Below are positions 22,387-34,916 of a DNA stretch of 64,000 nucleotides, one piece after another. The DNA lies in the NCBI RefSeq assembly GCF_018446385.1, contig NC_056001.1, positions 107,238,436 through 107,302,435 on the forward strand, in the 5' to 3' direction. Below the pieces are notes generated by a model that saw only the letters and a list, made by a program, of their open reading frames with translations, was not told the origin of the DNA and did no database searches. Each line of letters begins with the position of its first letter. The stretch's first letter is position 1. Origin of the DNA: Zingiber officinale. Taxonomy: Eukaryota > Streptophyta > Magnoliopsida > Zingiberales > Zingiberaceae. Both the position numbers and the translations under genes were made by a program.

Positions 22387-24230
22387 GAAACATTTAGAAT
22401 ATTCAAGGCCACTAGAGTGAGTGATTCTAACTTTCAGGCGCCCTAATTTATCACATTCCCCATCGATAAATGTTATATGATCCCGTCCGGAAACTGAGTC
22501 AGACGGACCATCGGGTGAGGTGGAGAGAATGTTGACGAAATCGCGACGTCCCGGAGGGGGTGTGTGCTGAGATAGCTTCCGTGTTGACCAAGTCTCCAAA
22601 AGTCCTCTGGTCAACGCTACCTACAACCAGCAACCGGGTTGATCAAGCCCCCGGTACCCCGATGCTCGAGGCAGATCCAACGAATATATGAGTACAAGAC
22701 TAAACCATGAAATAATGAAAATGCATATGAAATATGAACGAAGAACGTACCCTGGCCTAGGAGGGGTCCTCGGATGGGACGTGACTCGAGTTATCGCGAC
22801 CTGGAAGAGTAGATGGCTCTGGTTAAGCTAGATCTGACGATGAAGAGTCGAACACAGCCCGACATCGGAAGACGACATGCAAACTGGGATAAGACACCGA
22901 CACGTAGGCCAGGAGGTACTGGCAGCACACGAGCCGAGACACAAACTCAGCACACAGACCGAAAAACTAGATCAGCACGCAGGCCGGCACACGAGATCGA
23001 CACGCAGGCCGGGAAATAATGACAACCCTAAGGATAAACGCAATGCATATAGTCCAGAAGACAATCGCGGCTCACAGATTGGGATACTAAGACGGTCACA
23101 CACAGATCAAGATCCAACCACATATCGAAGGCCGAAACATGAGAGCAATGTGCGCTACGATTGTAGCTCGAGATATGACGCACGACTGGATCGGCACAAG
23201 GGTCGTCATACAGTAGCGATACAGAATCGGAATCGAGACGGAGTCGTCGCATGATGGCTGTCGGCAAAGGGAGGAAGAGAGGCGGAGTCCGCGGGGAAGA
23301 GGTGGCTGCGGCGGCGGCATCACACGAGGAAACGGCGGAGGCATTTGAGACCGGCTCATGTGGGTGAGGAGGGCAGTGGCCGGTCTGCCCGGCGGCGGCA
23401 TGGCGAGGAGGACGAAGGAAGCAGCGCTGTCGTCGCCGGCATCGAGAGGAGAAGGAAGAAGGGGGGAGATCGCCGTCGGCGGCCGTAGCTAGAGGGTGGC
23501 AGCGCGAAAGGGAGCAGCGGCGGTGAAGGCAGCTCCGGCGTCCTCCCATCTGTCTGCGGCGGCTGCGGAAGAAGTTCAGTGGTTGAGGCGCGAGGAGGGG
23601 GAGAGGACTTGAGAGCGAGAGAGAAGGTGAGGGAGCAGTGGCCGGCAGCGGCGTCGCGAGGGGGATGGCAGTGCTGTGCGACTGTTCGGTAGCGGCATCG
23701 CGAGGAGAAGAAGGAGAGGAAAGGCTGTCGACGGCGAAAGACGCTCAGAGGCGGCGAGCTCAGTCCGGTGGGGCGGCCGGCGGCGGAGCTAGCGAGGAAG
23801 AAGAAGAAAACCAGCCGCGGTGCTAGCCGCGGGAAGAGAGGAGGAGGGGAGAGGCGGTCGTCGCTGGTGGCGCAAGGAGGAGAGGAAGAAGAGGAGGAGG
23901 AGTTGACCGGAGGCGAGGAAAAGGAAAGGAGCAGCCGGTCGGCCGACGCCGTCGTCGTCGGCGAGGCTGTCCCCAGGAAGCAGAAGATGGCGGCGGCCCA
24001 AAAAACGAACCAGGAGCCTCCTCTTTTGCCCGCTACAGTGTCACACATAAAACCCCACCTATGTGAAAATACCATAATGCCCTCATTCTTTTCCCTAATT
24101 TTTTCTCCCCCCTCGACCTATATCCACATCATTATAGAAAAACATATTTTAGATAATAAAAATTGTTTTTAAAATAATTCAATCATTAGATTGGAATACG
24201 TTTAGCTACATCTCCCTGCAGTCACAATGG
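22387..24230. repeat. GC-rich unclassified repeat-like region
   Basis: 22390-22800 is a mosaic with GTTGACCAAGTCTCC and CAACCGGGTTGATCAAGCCC. From about 23250 to 24000 the plus strand is strongly purine-rich (GAGGAGGAAG, GCGGCGGC). The long Ser/Pro-rich open frames on the minus strand (up to 239 codons) follow from that skew and show no domain. Its edge CCGCTACAGTGTCACACATA resembles the edges of plant non-coding LTR elements, but I see neither paired LTRs nor a primer-binding site. It ends about 100 bp before the P2 promoter. Confidence 0.4.
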
Positions 24231-24239
24231 ACCCATCCC

Positions 24240-24247
24240 TAGGGTTT
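24240..24247 (-). promoter_or_regulatory. Telo-box (AAACCCTA) upstream of P2
   Basis: TAGGGTTT on the plus strand, 113 bp before the ATG. This element is typical of plant ribosomal-protein promoters and supports the gene call. Confidence 0.7.
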
Positions 24248-24359
24248 TGATAAGATACAAATTGGAAGTAAGCTGACCCACGTCCTTCTACGGACTCATC
24301 ACCGAGAGGTCCGAGACCTTGCAACAGCGGCATCGTCGTCTGCAAATCTCGAAGCGAAG

Positions 24360-24985
24360 ATGAAAATTGTGGCGGCTTATCTCCTCGCCGTCCTCGGCGG
24401 CAACCCCAACCCCTCCGCCGATGATATCAGATCCATCCTTGAATCAGGTCGAATTCTCTTCCCTTCTCATATTTATCTTGGTTTCATTTCGGTGATCCTT
24501 GTTTCTTGCTTGTAGTGGGAGCGGAGGCAGAGGATAAGAGGATCAACCACTTCCTCGCAGAAGTCAAGGGCAAGGACATAACAGAAGTCATCGCTGCCGG
24601 CCGGGAGAAGTTCGCTTCCGTGCCCTCCGGTGGCTCTGTGGCTGCCATCGGGGTCGCCGCCCCAGGTAGCGGCGGCGCGGGCGGCGCTCCAGCTGCAGAG
24701 GAGCCTAAGAAGGAGGAGAAGGTGGAGGAGAAAGAGGAATCCGACGAGGTGAAACTCCCTGTCTCTCCCTCCCGCAAATTTTCGTTTCCGACATAAATTC
24801 GTGGTTTTTTTCTTTCTTTCTCGTGTCTCGTCGCCAAACAAACCCTCTGGATAATATAGATCGGCCAAAACACGTTTTTTTATGTAAATTTTATCTGATT
24901 TTTGCGTTGCTTTTTTTAAATTGTTCGTTTCTCATTTTTTATGTTTTTCTTATTGCAGGATATGGGCTTTAGTTTGTTCGATTAA
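24360..24985 (+). CDS. RPP2: 60S acidic ribosomal protein P2
   Basis: Three exons (24360-24447, 24516-24748, 24959-24985) with GT-AG introns give 115 residues, the normal length. The N-terminal dimerisation part reads [20 protein letters not shown]. It is followed by [20 protein letters not shown], an Ala/Gly hinge ([19 protein letters not shown]) and the conserved acidic end DMGFSLFD, encoded by a 27-bp last exon. P2 pairs with P1 on P0 to form the ribosomal stalk, which recruits elongation factors and activates their GTPase. The last exon is easy to miss: without it the reading runs into the second intron. Only Glu comes immediately before DMGFSLFD, because the splice falls inside the acidic tail. 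Confidence 0.95.
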
Positions 24986-26375
24986 TGGAGATGGCTGCAG
25001 CGCTAGATCCATGTTAGTTAATTTAAGGTTCTGCTATCGTTATGATTTCAAGGTCAGACAAAGTAGAATTTACAAGTCTTTCTGCTTTCCATTTTGTTTT
25101 GTTATTCTTGAATCGGCTGCTTATGGGCTTTCCACTATACCAATTGGTTGTTTGAGCTCAAGTCTGTTTCATTCTTCTTTTTATTCGCTTCCTGAAGATG
25201 ATTGCTGTTTTTTATCTGTTGGGCGTGTGGTTGCATTCACTATTAGGACACACATTTGTTTGTAAAAGAGAGGATTTGGACAGCATCTAGGGTTTGTTTA
25301 GGGTACAGAATGGGCAGAGGAGATGATCCGGCCTCATGAGAACTGATTTTCTTTTATGGTTCAATTATGATACTAGATGGATCAAATGATCATCAAAAGA
25401 TGAACAAACATAAACTTGTTCACAAGCTTCAAACAGTGTTAGAGATATAAGATTATTCAACTAGACTAGCTACTGAAATTGGTTGATCAAGGTTAGTGAA
25501 TTTAATTTCAAAGAATTTTTAGCATTTGCCTTCCAACGAGGAGTTGGGTGTTTAGATAGAGTAGCATTCTGTCATTCGAGCTTTGAATTTGACTGGATTT
25601 TCATTTATTTCATTGTTTTTTTTTTCAAAAATGGTTAAGAATAAATTGCAAATTAATCTAAATCAACCAAATAAGTAGAGGTGTCGACTTATATAATTGT
25701 CTCATAATAACCAACCGTAACAAGTATAAACTTTAAAGTCTAGCAAATCTCCACAAGGCAGATATGGATTTTGATCTTTTTATTTCAATCATATAGTCCA
25801 TCAGCCATTAAAGAAAGTGTTTGTTGCTATCCTCTTAATCTACAGCAAGTCTTAAGACAAAATGTATTAAAAGGATCTTTATGTGATTGTAGCCATAAGA
25901 TACAATCATGGTAGTTTGAGCTTCAACTCTATCTCTCGAGCCAGGACAAGTGGAATCACCTACATGACTATGCCTAGTAGCAGGATGTTGGGAATAAAGG
26001 TAGGTTTATAAGCTCAAGCATAATAAGACAGGGAAAAAATCAAACAGAAATATCATATTGGTATTCCTTTTTTCTTAAAAATAAAAAATAAATCAAATGA
26101 GCACCCCACTAAAAAAAATAGCTGTCTTTATCTTGAAAATACTTATTGGATAGCTTCTACAATATGTAAAGGTTATAGGTACTTGTTACACGTTGTAAAA
26201 ATTACATATTAATTTTTACGTATTTGATTATAATTAGATTATGTTAATTTGAAATGAAATTTAGTGTTATGGAGTTTCTATTATTTTAATCAAGTTATTA
26301 TTAAAAAAATAAAATTAAAATTAAAATGATATAAAATTATTGTTATAGAAGTTAGTTAGATACTAGAAAGTTAGA
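24986..26375. other. P2 3' flank and AT-rich intergenic DNA
   Basis: 24986 to about 25300 is probably P2 3' untranslated sequence. The 114-codon frame there has no domain. 25300-26370 is AT-rich with nothing recognised. Confidence 0.5.
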
Positions 26376-26590
26376 TGCTACCTTTTATAATTGTAGATGT
26401 TGGCTTTTATAATGATTAGATAATGTAAGGATTAAGGATACGGAAAATGCTAGCTTTTATAATTGTAGATGTTGGCTTTTATAATGATTAGATAATGTAA
26501 GGATTAAGGATACGGAAAATGCTAGCTTTTATAATTGTAGATGTTGGCTTTTATAATGATTAGATAATGTAAGGATTAAGGATACCGAAA
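26376..26590 (+). repeat. 72-bp tandem triplication
   Basis: Three copies of a unit containing TTTTATAATTGTAGATGTTG and ATAATGTAAGGATTAAGGAT, nearly identical across their full length, indicating a young duplication. Confidence 0.92.
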
Positions 26591-27204
26591 GGGGTGTTCA
26601 TTTGACTTTAATTAAAAATGGAGCGCTCTTCTATGAAAATACAAATGATGAGTGTACATTTGCTTTTTGCCCATGAGACATTATGATATATTAATTTCAA
26701 TAAACTGATGAAATTAAGAAGAAAATAGCTCTTTGTGTCTTCATGTATCATCGGCATTATTGGATGAACTAGGTGACAATGAGGAGAAAATGGAGAAATT
26801 AAAGAAGAATTCGTTAAAGAAAGGACTCGGTTTGAGCTTTTAGGGGACTAAACAAACAGGAAATTTGGGAATTTTGATGGACAAATGCAGAGAAAAATAG
26901 ACAGAAAGAGAGCATACAGTTGAAATTGTAGTTCCTGATCTGCGACCGTCCTGAGTCGCACTCGCACACTACAAATCCAAAGCAATTTTTCTATGATACT
27001 CGATAACTTTTCCTTCCGCAATCCACACTACGATTCCATGTCCCGCCTATTCACAATAGCAAACCATCCACAAAAGACAGTGTGTTCTACTTGTAAATGT
27101 TCGAGAAATTTAATAGAGAAAGAGGCCAATATATTGCTGAACTAAGGTAAACATTTTTCTTTAACTAAATATTGATTGTGGATATTATCGACGACAATGC
27201 TCGG
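26591..27204. other. AT-rich intergenic DNA
   Basis: No gene or repeat is supported. Confidence 0.5.
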
Positions 27205-28140
27205 CGTCCATATTTTTTCAAATATTCCTAAACTAATGGAGTTGAGGATATTAAAAATTACTAGGCAAAACTTTTTAACCGGTAATTTTTTAAAAAAAAT
27301 AGAAAAAACGAAGAATGCAGCACGCGCGTCGGCTTGCAGCAGGTCCATCACAATGTGCTGCAATTTGTTAGACAAAATATATTAAATAAAATTTTAAAAA
27401 TATAATTAATTTTATTTAAATGTAAAATTCAATATAAATTAATAAAATAATAATAAAATTCATAATTATTTAGTTGATGAGAGATTTAATTATGAAATTT
27501 TAAATATATTAAAATAAGATATTTGATAAATAAAATTTATAAATATGTAGTTGATGAAATATTTAATTATAAAAATTAAAATATTTGAAATATTTAATTG
27601 ATAACAAAGACAGACATGAGGATTGAGGACCACAAATATTTTTAAAAAAATATTCAATCTTATTATGTATACTTTTGGATCAAATATTTTTTCTCAATAT
27701 TTATGATCCTAGGCACACATCATCAATCAAATATCTCAAATATTTAAATTTCATAATTAAATATTCCACCAATCAAATATTTAAAATTTAATCAAATATC
27801 TCACTTTCAAATTTTACAATCAAATATCTCACCAATTAAATATTTATAAATTTCATTATCATTTTATTAATTCTATTTAATTTTACATTTAAATAAAATT
27901 AATTATATTTTTTATTTTTTCATTTAGTATATTTTGTCTAAAAAATAATAAAAATAAAAATAACGGCCGCACATTGGGGTGGGCCTGTAGCAGGGCCCAC
28001 CCACGAGCGTGCCGGCGCATTCTTGTTTTTTTTTTAAAAAAAAAAATCATCGGATAAAACCCGATGATTTTTAATATCCTTAAGATCTCCACCTTTTAAG
28101 AATTAAGATGGTGAAGATTTGGGATTTAGAAATATTTAAA
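27205..28140. mobile_element. Foldback / long-TIR non-autonomous element (about 930 bp)
   Basis: The left arm (about 27205-27600) and right arm (about 27780-28140) are inverted copies. Shared landmarks are GGATATTAAAAAT, GAATGC near GCGCG-rich words, TTAGACAAAATATAYTAAAT, ATAATTAATTTTATTTAAAT and repeated AAATATTTAATT. A GC-rich patch in the right arm carries GGGTGGGCC/GGCCCACCC (about 27977-28001) and a small hairpin, AATCATCGG/CCGATGATT (28046-28069). The arms have diverged. Terminal bases and target duplication are not certain, so the superfamily is open. Confidence 0.7.
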
Positions 28141-29210
28141 GAAATATCCTATTGAGTTTAAGAGCTCCCCAAGTCAGGCATCGAATATCGATGGAACTGA
28201 GCCATCAAAACTAGCACTAGATTACCCCAACCCAAGTCCTCTTCGCAGATCGTGCTGCAGAGGAGAGTAGCCTTTAACTTGGGACTTTAGAGGTGAGAGT
28301 ACCCATGACAATACGATGCTGAGAGAACCTGCAGGATGCCAAAGCAATAATATTAAATATATTCAGTGCACTGAAATAAGAGAAATATAGAACATAGGGG
28401 AAAAACACTTCAAAAAGTCCAGCTGATCCAGGTTGATTCAGAATTTTAACTAGGTCAACTGGAAAACTAAGAGACTCTAAATTTGCCAGAACCAAATATT
28501 TTGTAAGTTGAAAAAGGACAAATGATAATAGGTTGACGTTGAAGTTTAAGCATGTGGTTACCCTGTTGATCAGACCAAACATATTGATATTATTTCAGTA
28601 AGGAAGGTACATTAAACGAAAGACACGTTCTGAGCATCCAGGAGTACTCTCCTCGATAGAAAACAATACTTCAGTAACTAGTGAAACCTACCTAACTATA
28701 ACACTCAATGGCCAAGAAATTCATCCTTAAGTGTTTAGTTTCACAAGTTAGAATTAACTTTTCTCGCAGAGAAAAGAAAACGATTAATGTTATCTTCGTT
28801 TTGTTTATTTTGTTTGTTTGGCGAATCACAACTTTGTCGAAACGAAGAGAGTCAGATGAATACAAATAATCAATGACAATTTTGCACTCTATTAAAAGAT
28901 TTATCAGTTTTACTCACTGGCCACTAAAGATTCTCGCATAAAGATTCATATTTTGCACAAACAACATACGTGGATGAATCATGCAATGATCTGGTGGCAT
29001 AGCAGATAGGGGGCACTTAATGAATTCATATTGCTCTCAACAAGTCTATTGTTCCAGTAAAAACTTCATTTACTCGGAATCTAAAAATTCATATATGAGA
29101 ATTAGTTGATAAAATACAAAGATGGTGGCAGTAATCCAGAGTACCTTGAAGATGATGGCTAAAGGACTTCACACTGATGTTAAGGAGAACAAAGGCTGCA
29201 CAAAATGTTA
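28141..29210. other. 3' flank of the dioxygenase-like gene
   Basis: AT-rich, no coding domain. Part may be 3' untranslated sequence of the minus-strand gene ending at 29211. The 102-codon frame at 28274-28582 shows nothing recognisable. Confidence 0.4.
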
Positions 29211-30808
29211 CTATCTTGTTGACTGAGTGCCGCTGCTGCTATAGTATTGCTTGGTAGTCTCACGGGAAAACTCTGCAAAGGTCATTTCTTTTTTATATCT
29301 AATAGATAGAGGTGGTATCTTCTCTAGTATCTCTTGCATTAATTCTGGTGCATCCTCAGAATCACTGATGGTAGGTCTTGTAGGAGCATTTTCTTCCTTG
29401 GGTACAGAGCTGACATTTCTTGCAAGTCTTTCTACCTGATTGCTTGTTTCGTCTAGGCAAGGAAATTCAGAAGAGGACAAAACTTTGTCCCAAGCTGGCT
29501 GCAGGAACACAACAAAAGTCTCCCTGCTCAAGTTCTGAATGTCAGTAGGCCTACTGACAGAGTGAAGTGTGGAACAAAGCTTCCCTCTAGTCAATATATC
29601 AGCTGCTTCCCCTACCTGAACGATGAAACTCTCAGGTGGGGATCTCACAAAATAGATTATATTCTTCTTTATATCAAACAACTGGAGATATGCATGTGCA
29701 TCTGGTGAAGAAGACTGCTGACAGCATGAAATATGACTGCAATCTTCTGCCTGACAGGAAACCATAAACAATGGTGATGTTAGAACAGTGAAAATTCCAT
29801 AATCATAGTGCCATTGCTGCCACAGATTGGATATAGACTTGCTAATCCTTTCTTTAGGATATCTTTGCATTGTACATCTGTTTGAAGGAAAAATACCATT
29901 CTCAGCTTGTTGAGTTTTTCTTTTGAACTCTTTTTTCCTTGTGTTTGTTTCTTTGAGAATAATGTTATCTATGGCAGAATGATAATGAATGAGACGCCCT
30001 TTTGCACTGCCATCAATGATGCTTTGTTTTAACTCTGTGTAACCAATGGCTCTATCACAAACTTCTGCTAGTTGAATACCAAGTTCCATCATGCAAAGAC
30101 CAAGTTCTTTGAAAGTGGTTCCAAGGTTCTTAAACTCCACATAATCAAGATTATCAAAACAATCATTAACAGGATATCCTTCTCCACTGTAATGGTTTTC
30201 TACTGGACTTTTCAGAGTAGTTGATGATAATTGAGAATTTAGATTTTGTGAATACCTCAACTGCAAAGCGCAGGATGACACGTTTCTATTAGGATTCTTT
30301 AAGGGAACATCACTGCCCAAGCTATGATCCTGTAGATATTCAGTAACCACGGTCACAAAAGATTAGCAAGAAAGTAGTACAGTTGTTTTCCCCCATTAGG
30401 AACAGCTTAAAACCACCGAGATCAAACATGGCTAATAAATTCTTGGCCGCAACTTTGTTTAAAAATTTAAGGACTCTAAAACGACCAGCTATGGAGAACA
30501 AAACAATGTGTCGACACAAGGCTGCTGATAAAGCGATGTACCTTGAGGACGCGAGCGCGGTCCTTGCGGCTGAGGAGGGCGATCTTTCGAGCGAGGGGAA
30601 GAAGGTCTCTGCGGAGACCAGGAGCTCTGGGCACACCGGTGATAACGAGAAGGCCAGGCCCAGAGGGCCCTAGGGCTTGCATGACCGCAGCAGTGAGCGA
30701 TTCGATCCGCGATAGCTCTGCTGGGGAGAGTTGAGGAGAATGCGAAGACATGAGTTGAAGATCGGAGAAGCAGATCTCCAGTGGTTCAAGGATACTCCTC
30801 GCCGCCAT
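29211..30808 (-). CDS. 2-oxoglutarate/Fe(II)-dependent dioxygenase-like protein
   Basis: Two exons (30808-30542 and 30329-29211, GT-AG, phase 0) encode 461 residues. The N-terminal part (LLVITGVPRAPGLRRDLLPL) resembles the DIOX_N region of isopenicillin-N-synthase-like enzymes. KGRLIHYHS corresponds to the segment before the double-stranded beta-helix core. The iron-binding triad is visible: H263 and D265 in WHYDYGIFT, and H345 in TLHSVSRP. R358 with T360 (SRETF) fits the 2OG-contact RxS/T position. The protein is longer than most plant members (about 300-380), with extra loops (KETNTRKKEFKRKTQQ) and a C-terminal tail of about 90 residues. This suggests a diverged, single-copy class whose substrate I cannot name. 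The ATG at 30808 is the first in frame. Confidence 0.82.
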
Positions 30809-30859
30809 CTTCGCCGGCGAAATGTCTCCAACGGCTCGGTGCCGCGAGCAACCAGCCAA

Positions 30860-31738
30860 AAGCTTTATGCGGACGATAACCTACAGAACTCGAGTTGGGC
30901 TCGGTCATGACGTCAAGTTGGGCCATACTGAACCCGGCCCATCCGACGACTCCTAGCTGGCGGGCCTTGTTCCAATTAGGGTCCTAATCGAGCCAAGCCA
31001 AGCTCGAGTTAATCCCAACTCGATTGATCTTGCAAATTGAGCTCGAGCATCTTGTCACATAAAATCAAGCTTTCGAGCTCAAGTTCGACCCAGAACCAAA
31101 ATAGAAGTAATATTAGAGTGATTTTTTTTTTATATTGTAAATCAAACAATAATAATGGTTTGATTCTTCAATGGTTAAATTTTAAGATTTTACCTAATAC
31201 TTATCATTAATTATTTGATGTACTAAATTATCCAATATTTACATAAATAAATAAAAATAATATAGTATATATAGTCTACGTGTCATCAAGACAATATTAA
31301 GTGCGCTCGAGATCGGCTCGAATATTAAATAAAACGGCTCGAGTTCGGCTCAAGCTCAGTCAACTCCGAGGTTGAATTTAGCTTTAACCGAGTCACTCAC
31401 GAACCGTTAGACTCATTTGCACCCCTAATTCCAACACCTTATGGTGATATCAATGGTCTTGTCGGAGAACTTGTTGAGACAATAATTAATTCATGGAAGA
31501 ACAAATCGATTAATCAACAAAATGGTAGGATATTTTCATTAGGATCGATATACATAGGAGGGGAGGTGAATCACGTGTTTAAAAAAAATATATTTTTTTT
31601 CTTTTGTAAGTGAGAGCGCAGTGGAATAAGATTAAACAAGTAAGAAATAATTGAAACGGAAACCAAAAATAAAGATAAGGTCAGTTTTATTTGGTTCGTA
31701 GCCTTCGACGACCCCTGCTCCATGACTCAGGTCCTTTG
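30860..31738. repeat. Unclassified interspersed repeat with CTCGAG words
   Basis: About 30960-31430 contains repeated GCTCGAG, AGCTCGAGTT and CGGCTCGAA words and ends CATTTGCACCCCTAATT. This is a common plant non-coding repeat type without coding content. The rest of the interval is AT-rich and unremarkable. Confidence 0.45.
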
Positions 31739-32720
31739 TGTTAATACCTCAAGGTAATTTTGATGTGATCAACTAAGTCAGGTTTGGTTCTATTGATTTT
31801 TAACCTCTGTGTCTAAGTGTGCATGAACTTAGAAGCACATGAAATTGAGTGAAAGACGCGGCTAGAAAGAAGGACGACACGGGAAAGAGTTGACAGATTC
31901 GGTGCATCCAAGGGACGAGGTACTGCAGAAGAGTACGCGAGCGGACGAGAAGGAAGCGCGTGACATTCCGAGGGACAAGAAGTCGGAGCGGAAGATTGCT
32001 CGAGAAGGCCGGAAGTTGGATTCGGGTGAACCCTATTCCGGATGGTCGAGATCACTCAAGCGAGCAGAGCTGAGGACCCGGACCAATGCGAGCGGAAGCG
32101 AAGAAGAAGACCGGGACTGGAAATCAACAAAAAGTTAATTTTTCGATCTGAGGCACCCCGACCAAGTCCGGCGCGACCCAACCAAGTCCGAGGTGCCCCG
32201 ACCAAGTCCAAGGTGCTTGGACCTGTTTGGGGCACCCAGACTTGGTCCAGGCACCCGGATTCCAGGCGCCTAGAACCCTTTCGAGTGCCTCGAACCGAAA
32301 AAATTAGCCAAACGCAATGTGTCACGTTACGTTGCGACGGGGATAAAGTTTTATCCCCCTAGAGGTGTCTGGAATCCTTCCAGGCGCCCCGACCAGGGTT
32401 ATAAATACAACTCTGGTCCCAGAGGCTTGAATAATACTTATGATTGATTTCTATTCAGTTCTGTTCTATAATCTAGTGTTTTAATTGCTGTAAAAAGGCT
32501 TTTCCGCCTGAAGGAGAGTTTAGTGAGCGTTCAACTTTCTTTAATTAACAACCTCCCCAATTGTAACCAAGTAAATTGTTTGTGTCTTTTCCTTTCTTTA
32601 TTTAAGTCTCTTATTTCTTTTATGCAAGTGTTGATTATCATTAAGTTGTAAAATTCGAGGAAGGTTCATTTCTTTGTAGGGCTATTCACCCCCCTTTAAC
32701 CGATCGTCAGGGGTCCTACA
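31739..32720 (+). repeat. 5' LTR of the gag-only copia
   Basis: TGTTAATACC at the start and GGGTCCTACA at the end. It contains several GGCGCC-like words and TATAAATACA (about 32400), a probable promoter. Confidence 0.85.
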
Positions 32721-32777
32721 AGTGGTATCAGAGTGGGTTCGCTTTACGAGGACTAATTGCCGAATAAAGCACGCGAG

Positions 32778-34150
32778 ATGGTTGGACCAAGTATCAACCC
32801 ACCGAAGTTCGAGAGGGAGTTCGCAAGCTGGAAGAAAAAGATGGAGGTATTTTTCAAAATAGATTTTGAATTATTAATAATTATGAAATATGGTTTTATA
32901 GTCCCAAAAGACAAAGAAGAATATCAGTGAACGAAGAAGGAGCAAGCCAACTTCGTGGCGAACCGTAAAGCATAGTTTCATCTACTTAGTGTTTTACCAC
33001 CTCAAGAAGTCAACCGTATCAGAGCCTACGAGTCAGCCAAGGAGCTCCGGGAGAAACTCTTGGAACTATACGAAGGGACCTCAGAGGCAAAACTAGCGAG
33101 ACGGAACCTGCTCCGGACCCAGATCAACAACCTCCTATTAGAAGAAGGCGAAACTGTCGCACACCTCCATTCAAGAATCAAGGAGCTCATCACCGGACTC
33201 ACGAATCTCAGAGAAAATGTAATCAACCGAGATTCTCTAAGGTACACACTTAACGCATTTCTTAGGACTCCAGAATGGTCGACCTTAGTAGATGAATATT
33301 TCATCTCTAAGGATTTAAATGTAAGCACTTTAGAAGAATTTTTTTCAACTTTTGAAATTCATGAGTTAAGATGTGCAAGTCTAAGGAAGGAATCAAGGCA
33401 AAACATTGTCTTAAAAGCTAAGATTGGACGAACCAAATTATGAAACATCACTTGATGATGACTTAATGACGTTAATGGTAAGGAGATTTAAAAAATTATT
33501 TAAATCCAATAATTTAATCAAGTGCAGGGTAAAAGAAGAAAAGGAAAGGTAAAATGCTACCACTGTAATGAAGAATGACACGTAAAAGACAACTGCTCTA
33601 AACTAAAAAGCAAGGACAAGAATAAGGACACAAGTACGGACAAGAGACCAACCTAGAAAAGGCACAAGAATGTAAAGGCGACATGGGACGAAACGTCGTC
33701 CGAGTCAGAGATCGAAGCCCTCGTCGGACTTGCGCTAGTGGCAAGTCACCAAGAAGACGAAGATGAAGCAAGCTTGTCCAAAATGAGCATCAAGAGCATC
33801 GATAAAGGGGGAGTGACATCGGAAGAAAACAACACTTCAAGGGGAGCTTTAGATTGTTGGATCGACAAGGTAAGTTAATTAAGTACGGTCTCTTCCTCCT
33901 AATAAGTTATTTCAGTTTATAAAACACTTATCGAAAAATTACTGTAAATTAAAAAAAGAAAATAAAGAGTTAAAATCAACCTTAGCTATATCTTGTCGAT
34001 TAGAAAACCTCGACAAGATTAAAACTGAAAATGAAAAATTAAAAATTGAGAATGCAAATTTAAAGGATCAAATAGAAAACTTAAAAAATTCTGCATGTTT
34101 AAATTTGCCTGCTTCAACTTTTAAGAACTATAAAGGATTAAATCGATAAT
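32778..34150 (+). pseudogene. gag-like region of the gag-only copia (fossil)
   Basis: Recognisable pieces are LYEGTSEAKLARRNLL, EEGETVAHLHSRIKEL and STLEEFFSTFEIHE (UBN2/copia gag type), a zinc-knuckle-like CX2CX4HX4C region near 33555-33600, an acidic Ser-rich stretch and a Lys/Asn/Leu-rich coiled-coil stretch (33950-34100). The same order of parts occurs in the gag of the Sirevirus-like element at 36606-45963. Broken. Confidence 0.75.
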
Positions 34151-34916
34151 ATAGATATTACAAGGGGAAAATTAGAAAATTATCTAGAAAATATATTTCT
34201 CGGAAATTTTTAATTAATCCAATAAGAAGGAACCTATATTGGGTTCCAAAATCATATTTAGATTGACTATTTTTTTTGGACTTAGGACTTTCAGAAAGAA
34301 AGTTAAATATTTAATTTCTTTAAAAGACTTTGTATAGAAAGTGGTTGTTGTTCTAATAACCAAGAAGGTCTAGTGCCTCGCCACAATCTGAAAGCAAATT
34401 ATTGAAATAAATATTTAATCGACTTACTGTGAAACACTTAACTAATACTTTAAATTATATTTTAAAATTTCTGTTAGAAAAATTCTAATCGTTAAAATTT
34501 ATTTAATAAGAATCATATTTGTTAGAATTAGTTTAACAAACTTATTTTTCTATAAAATGTTATATAAACAATTTTTAAAAAATTTTCTGTTAGAAAATTT
34601 TCTATGAATTAGTTATCAAAGTACAAATTTTTTCTAAAATTTGATTTTAACTTTTTGTGAAAATATTTTTTTTCTGTTCAACCCCTATTAAATTTATCAA
34701 CAATTAAAGGAGTCTTTTTCAATTTTTTTTTAAAAACCAAAGTTTTTGAAGCTTAAACTTTCATTTTTGTTTTGTTTTCCCTTAGACTTTAAATTTAGAT
34801 TTTTTAAAATCAATTCAAAGTACCCTATTTAATGTGATCAAAGGGGGAGAAGGGAAGATTAAGTCTAGGAGGAGGGTAATTTAACTTGGGTTGTTCATAT
34901 CAAAAAGAGGGGAGAT

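Noticed and set aside
23356-24075. 239-codon minus-strand frame and overlapping frames
   Set aside because: Ser/Pro/Arg-rich low complexity caused by purine-pyrimidine skew; no domain.
24921-25265. 114-codon frame overlapping the P2 last exon
   Set aside because: Different frame from DMGFSLFD; hydrophobic low-information reading of 3' flanking DNA.
28274-28582. 102-codon hydrophobic frame
   Set aside because: No domain, lies in the 3' flank of the dioxygenase-like gene, AT-rich chance frame.
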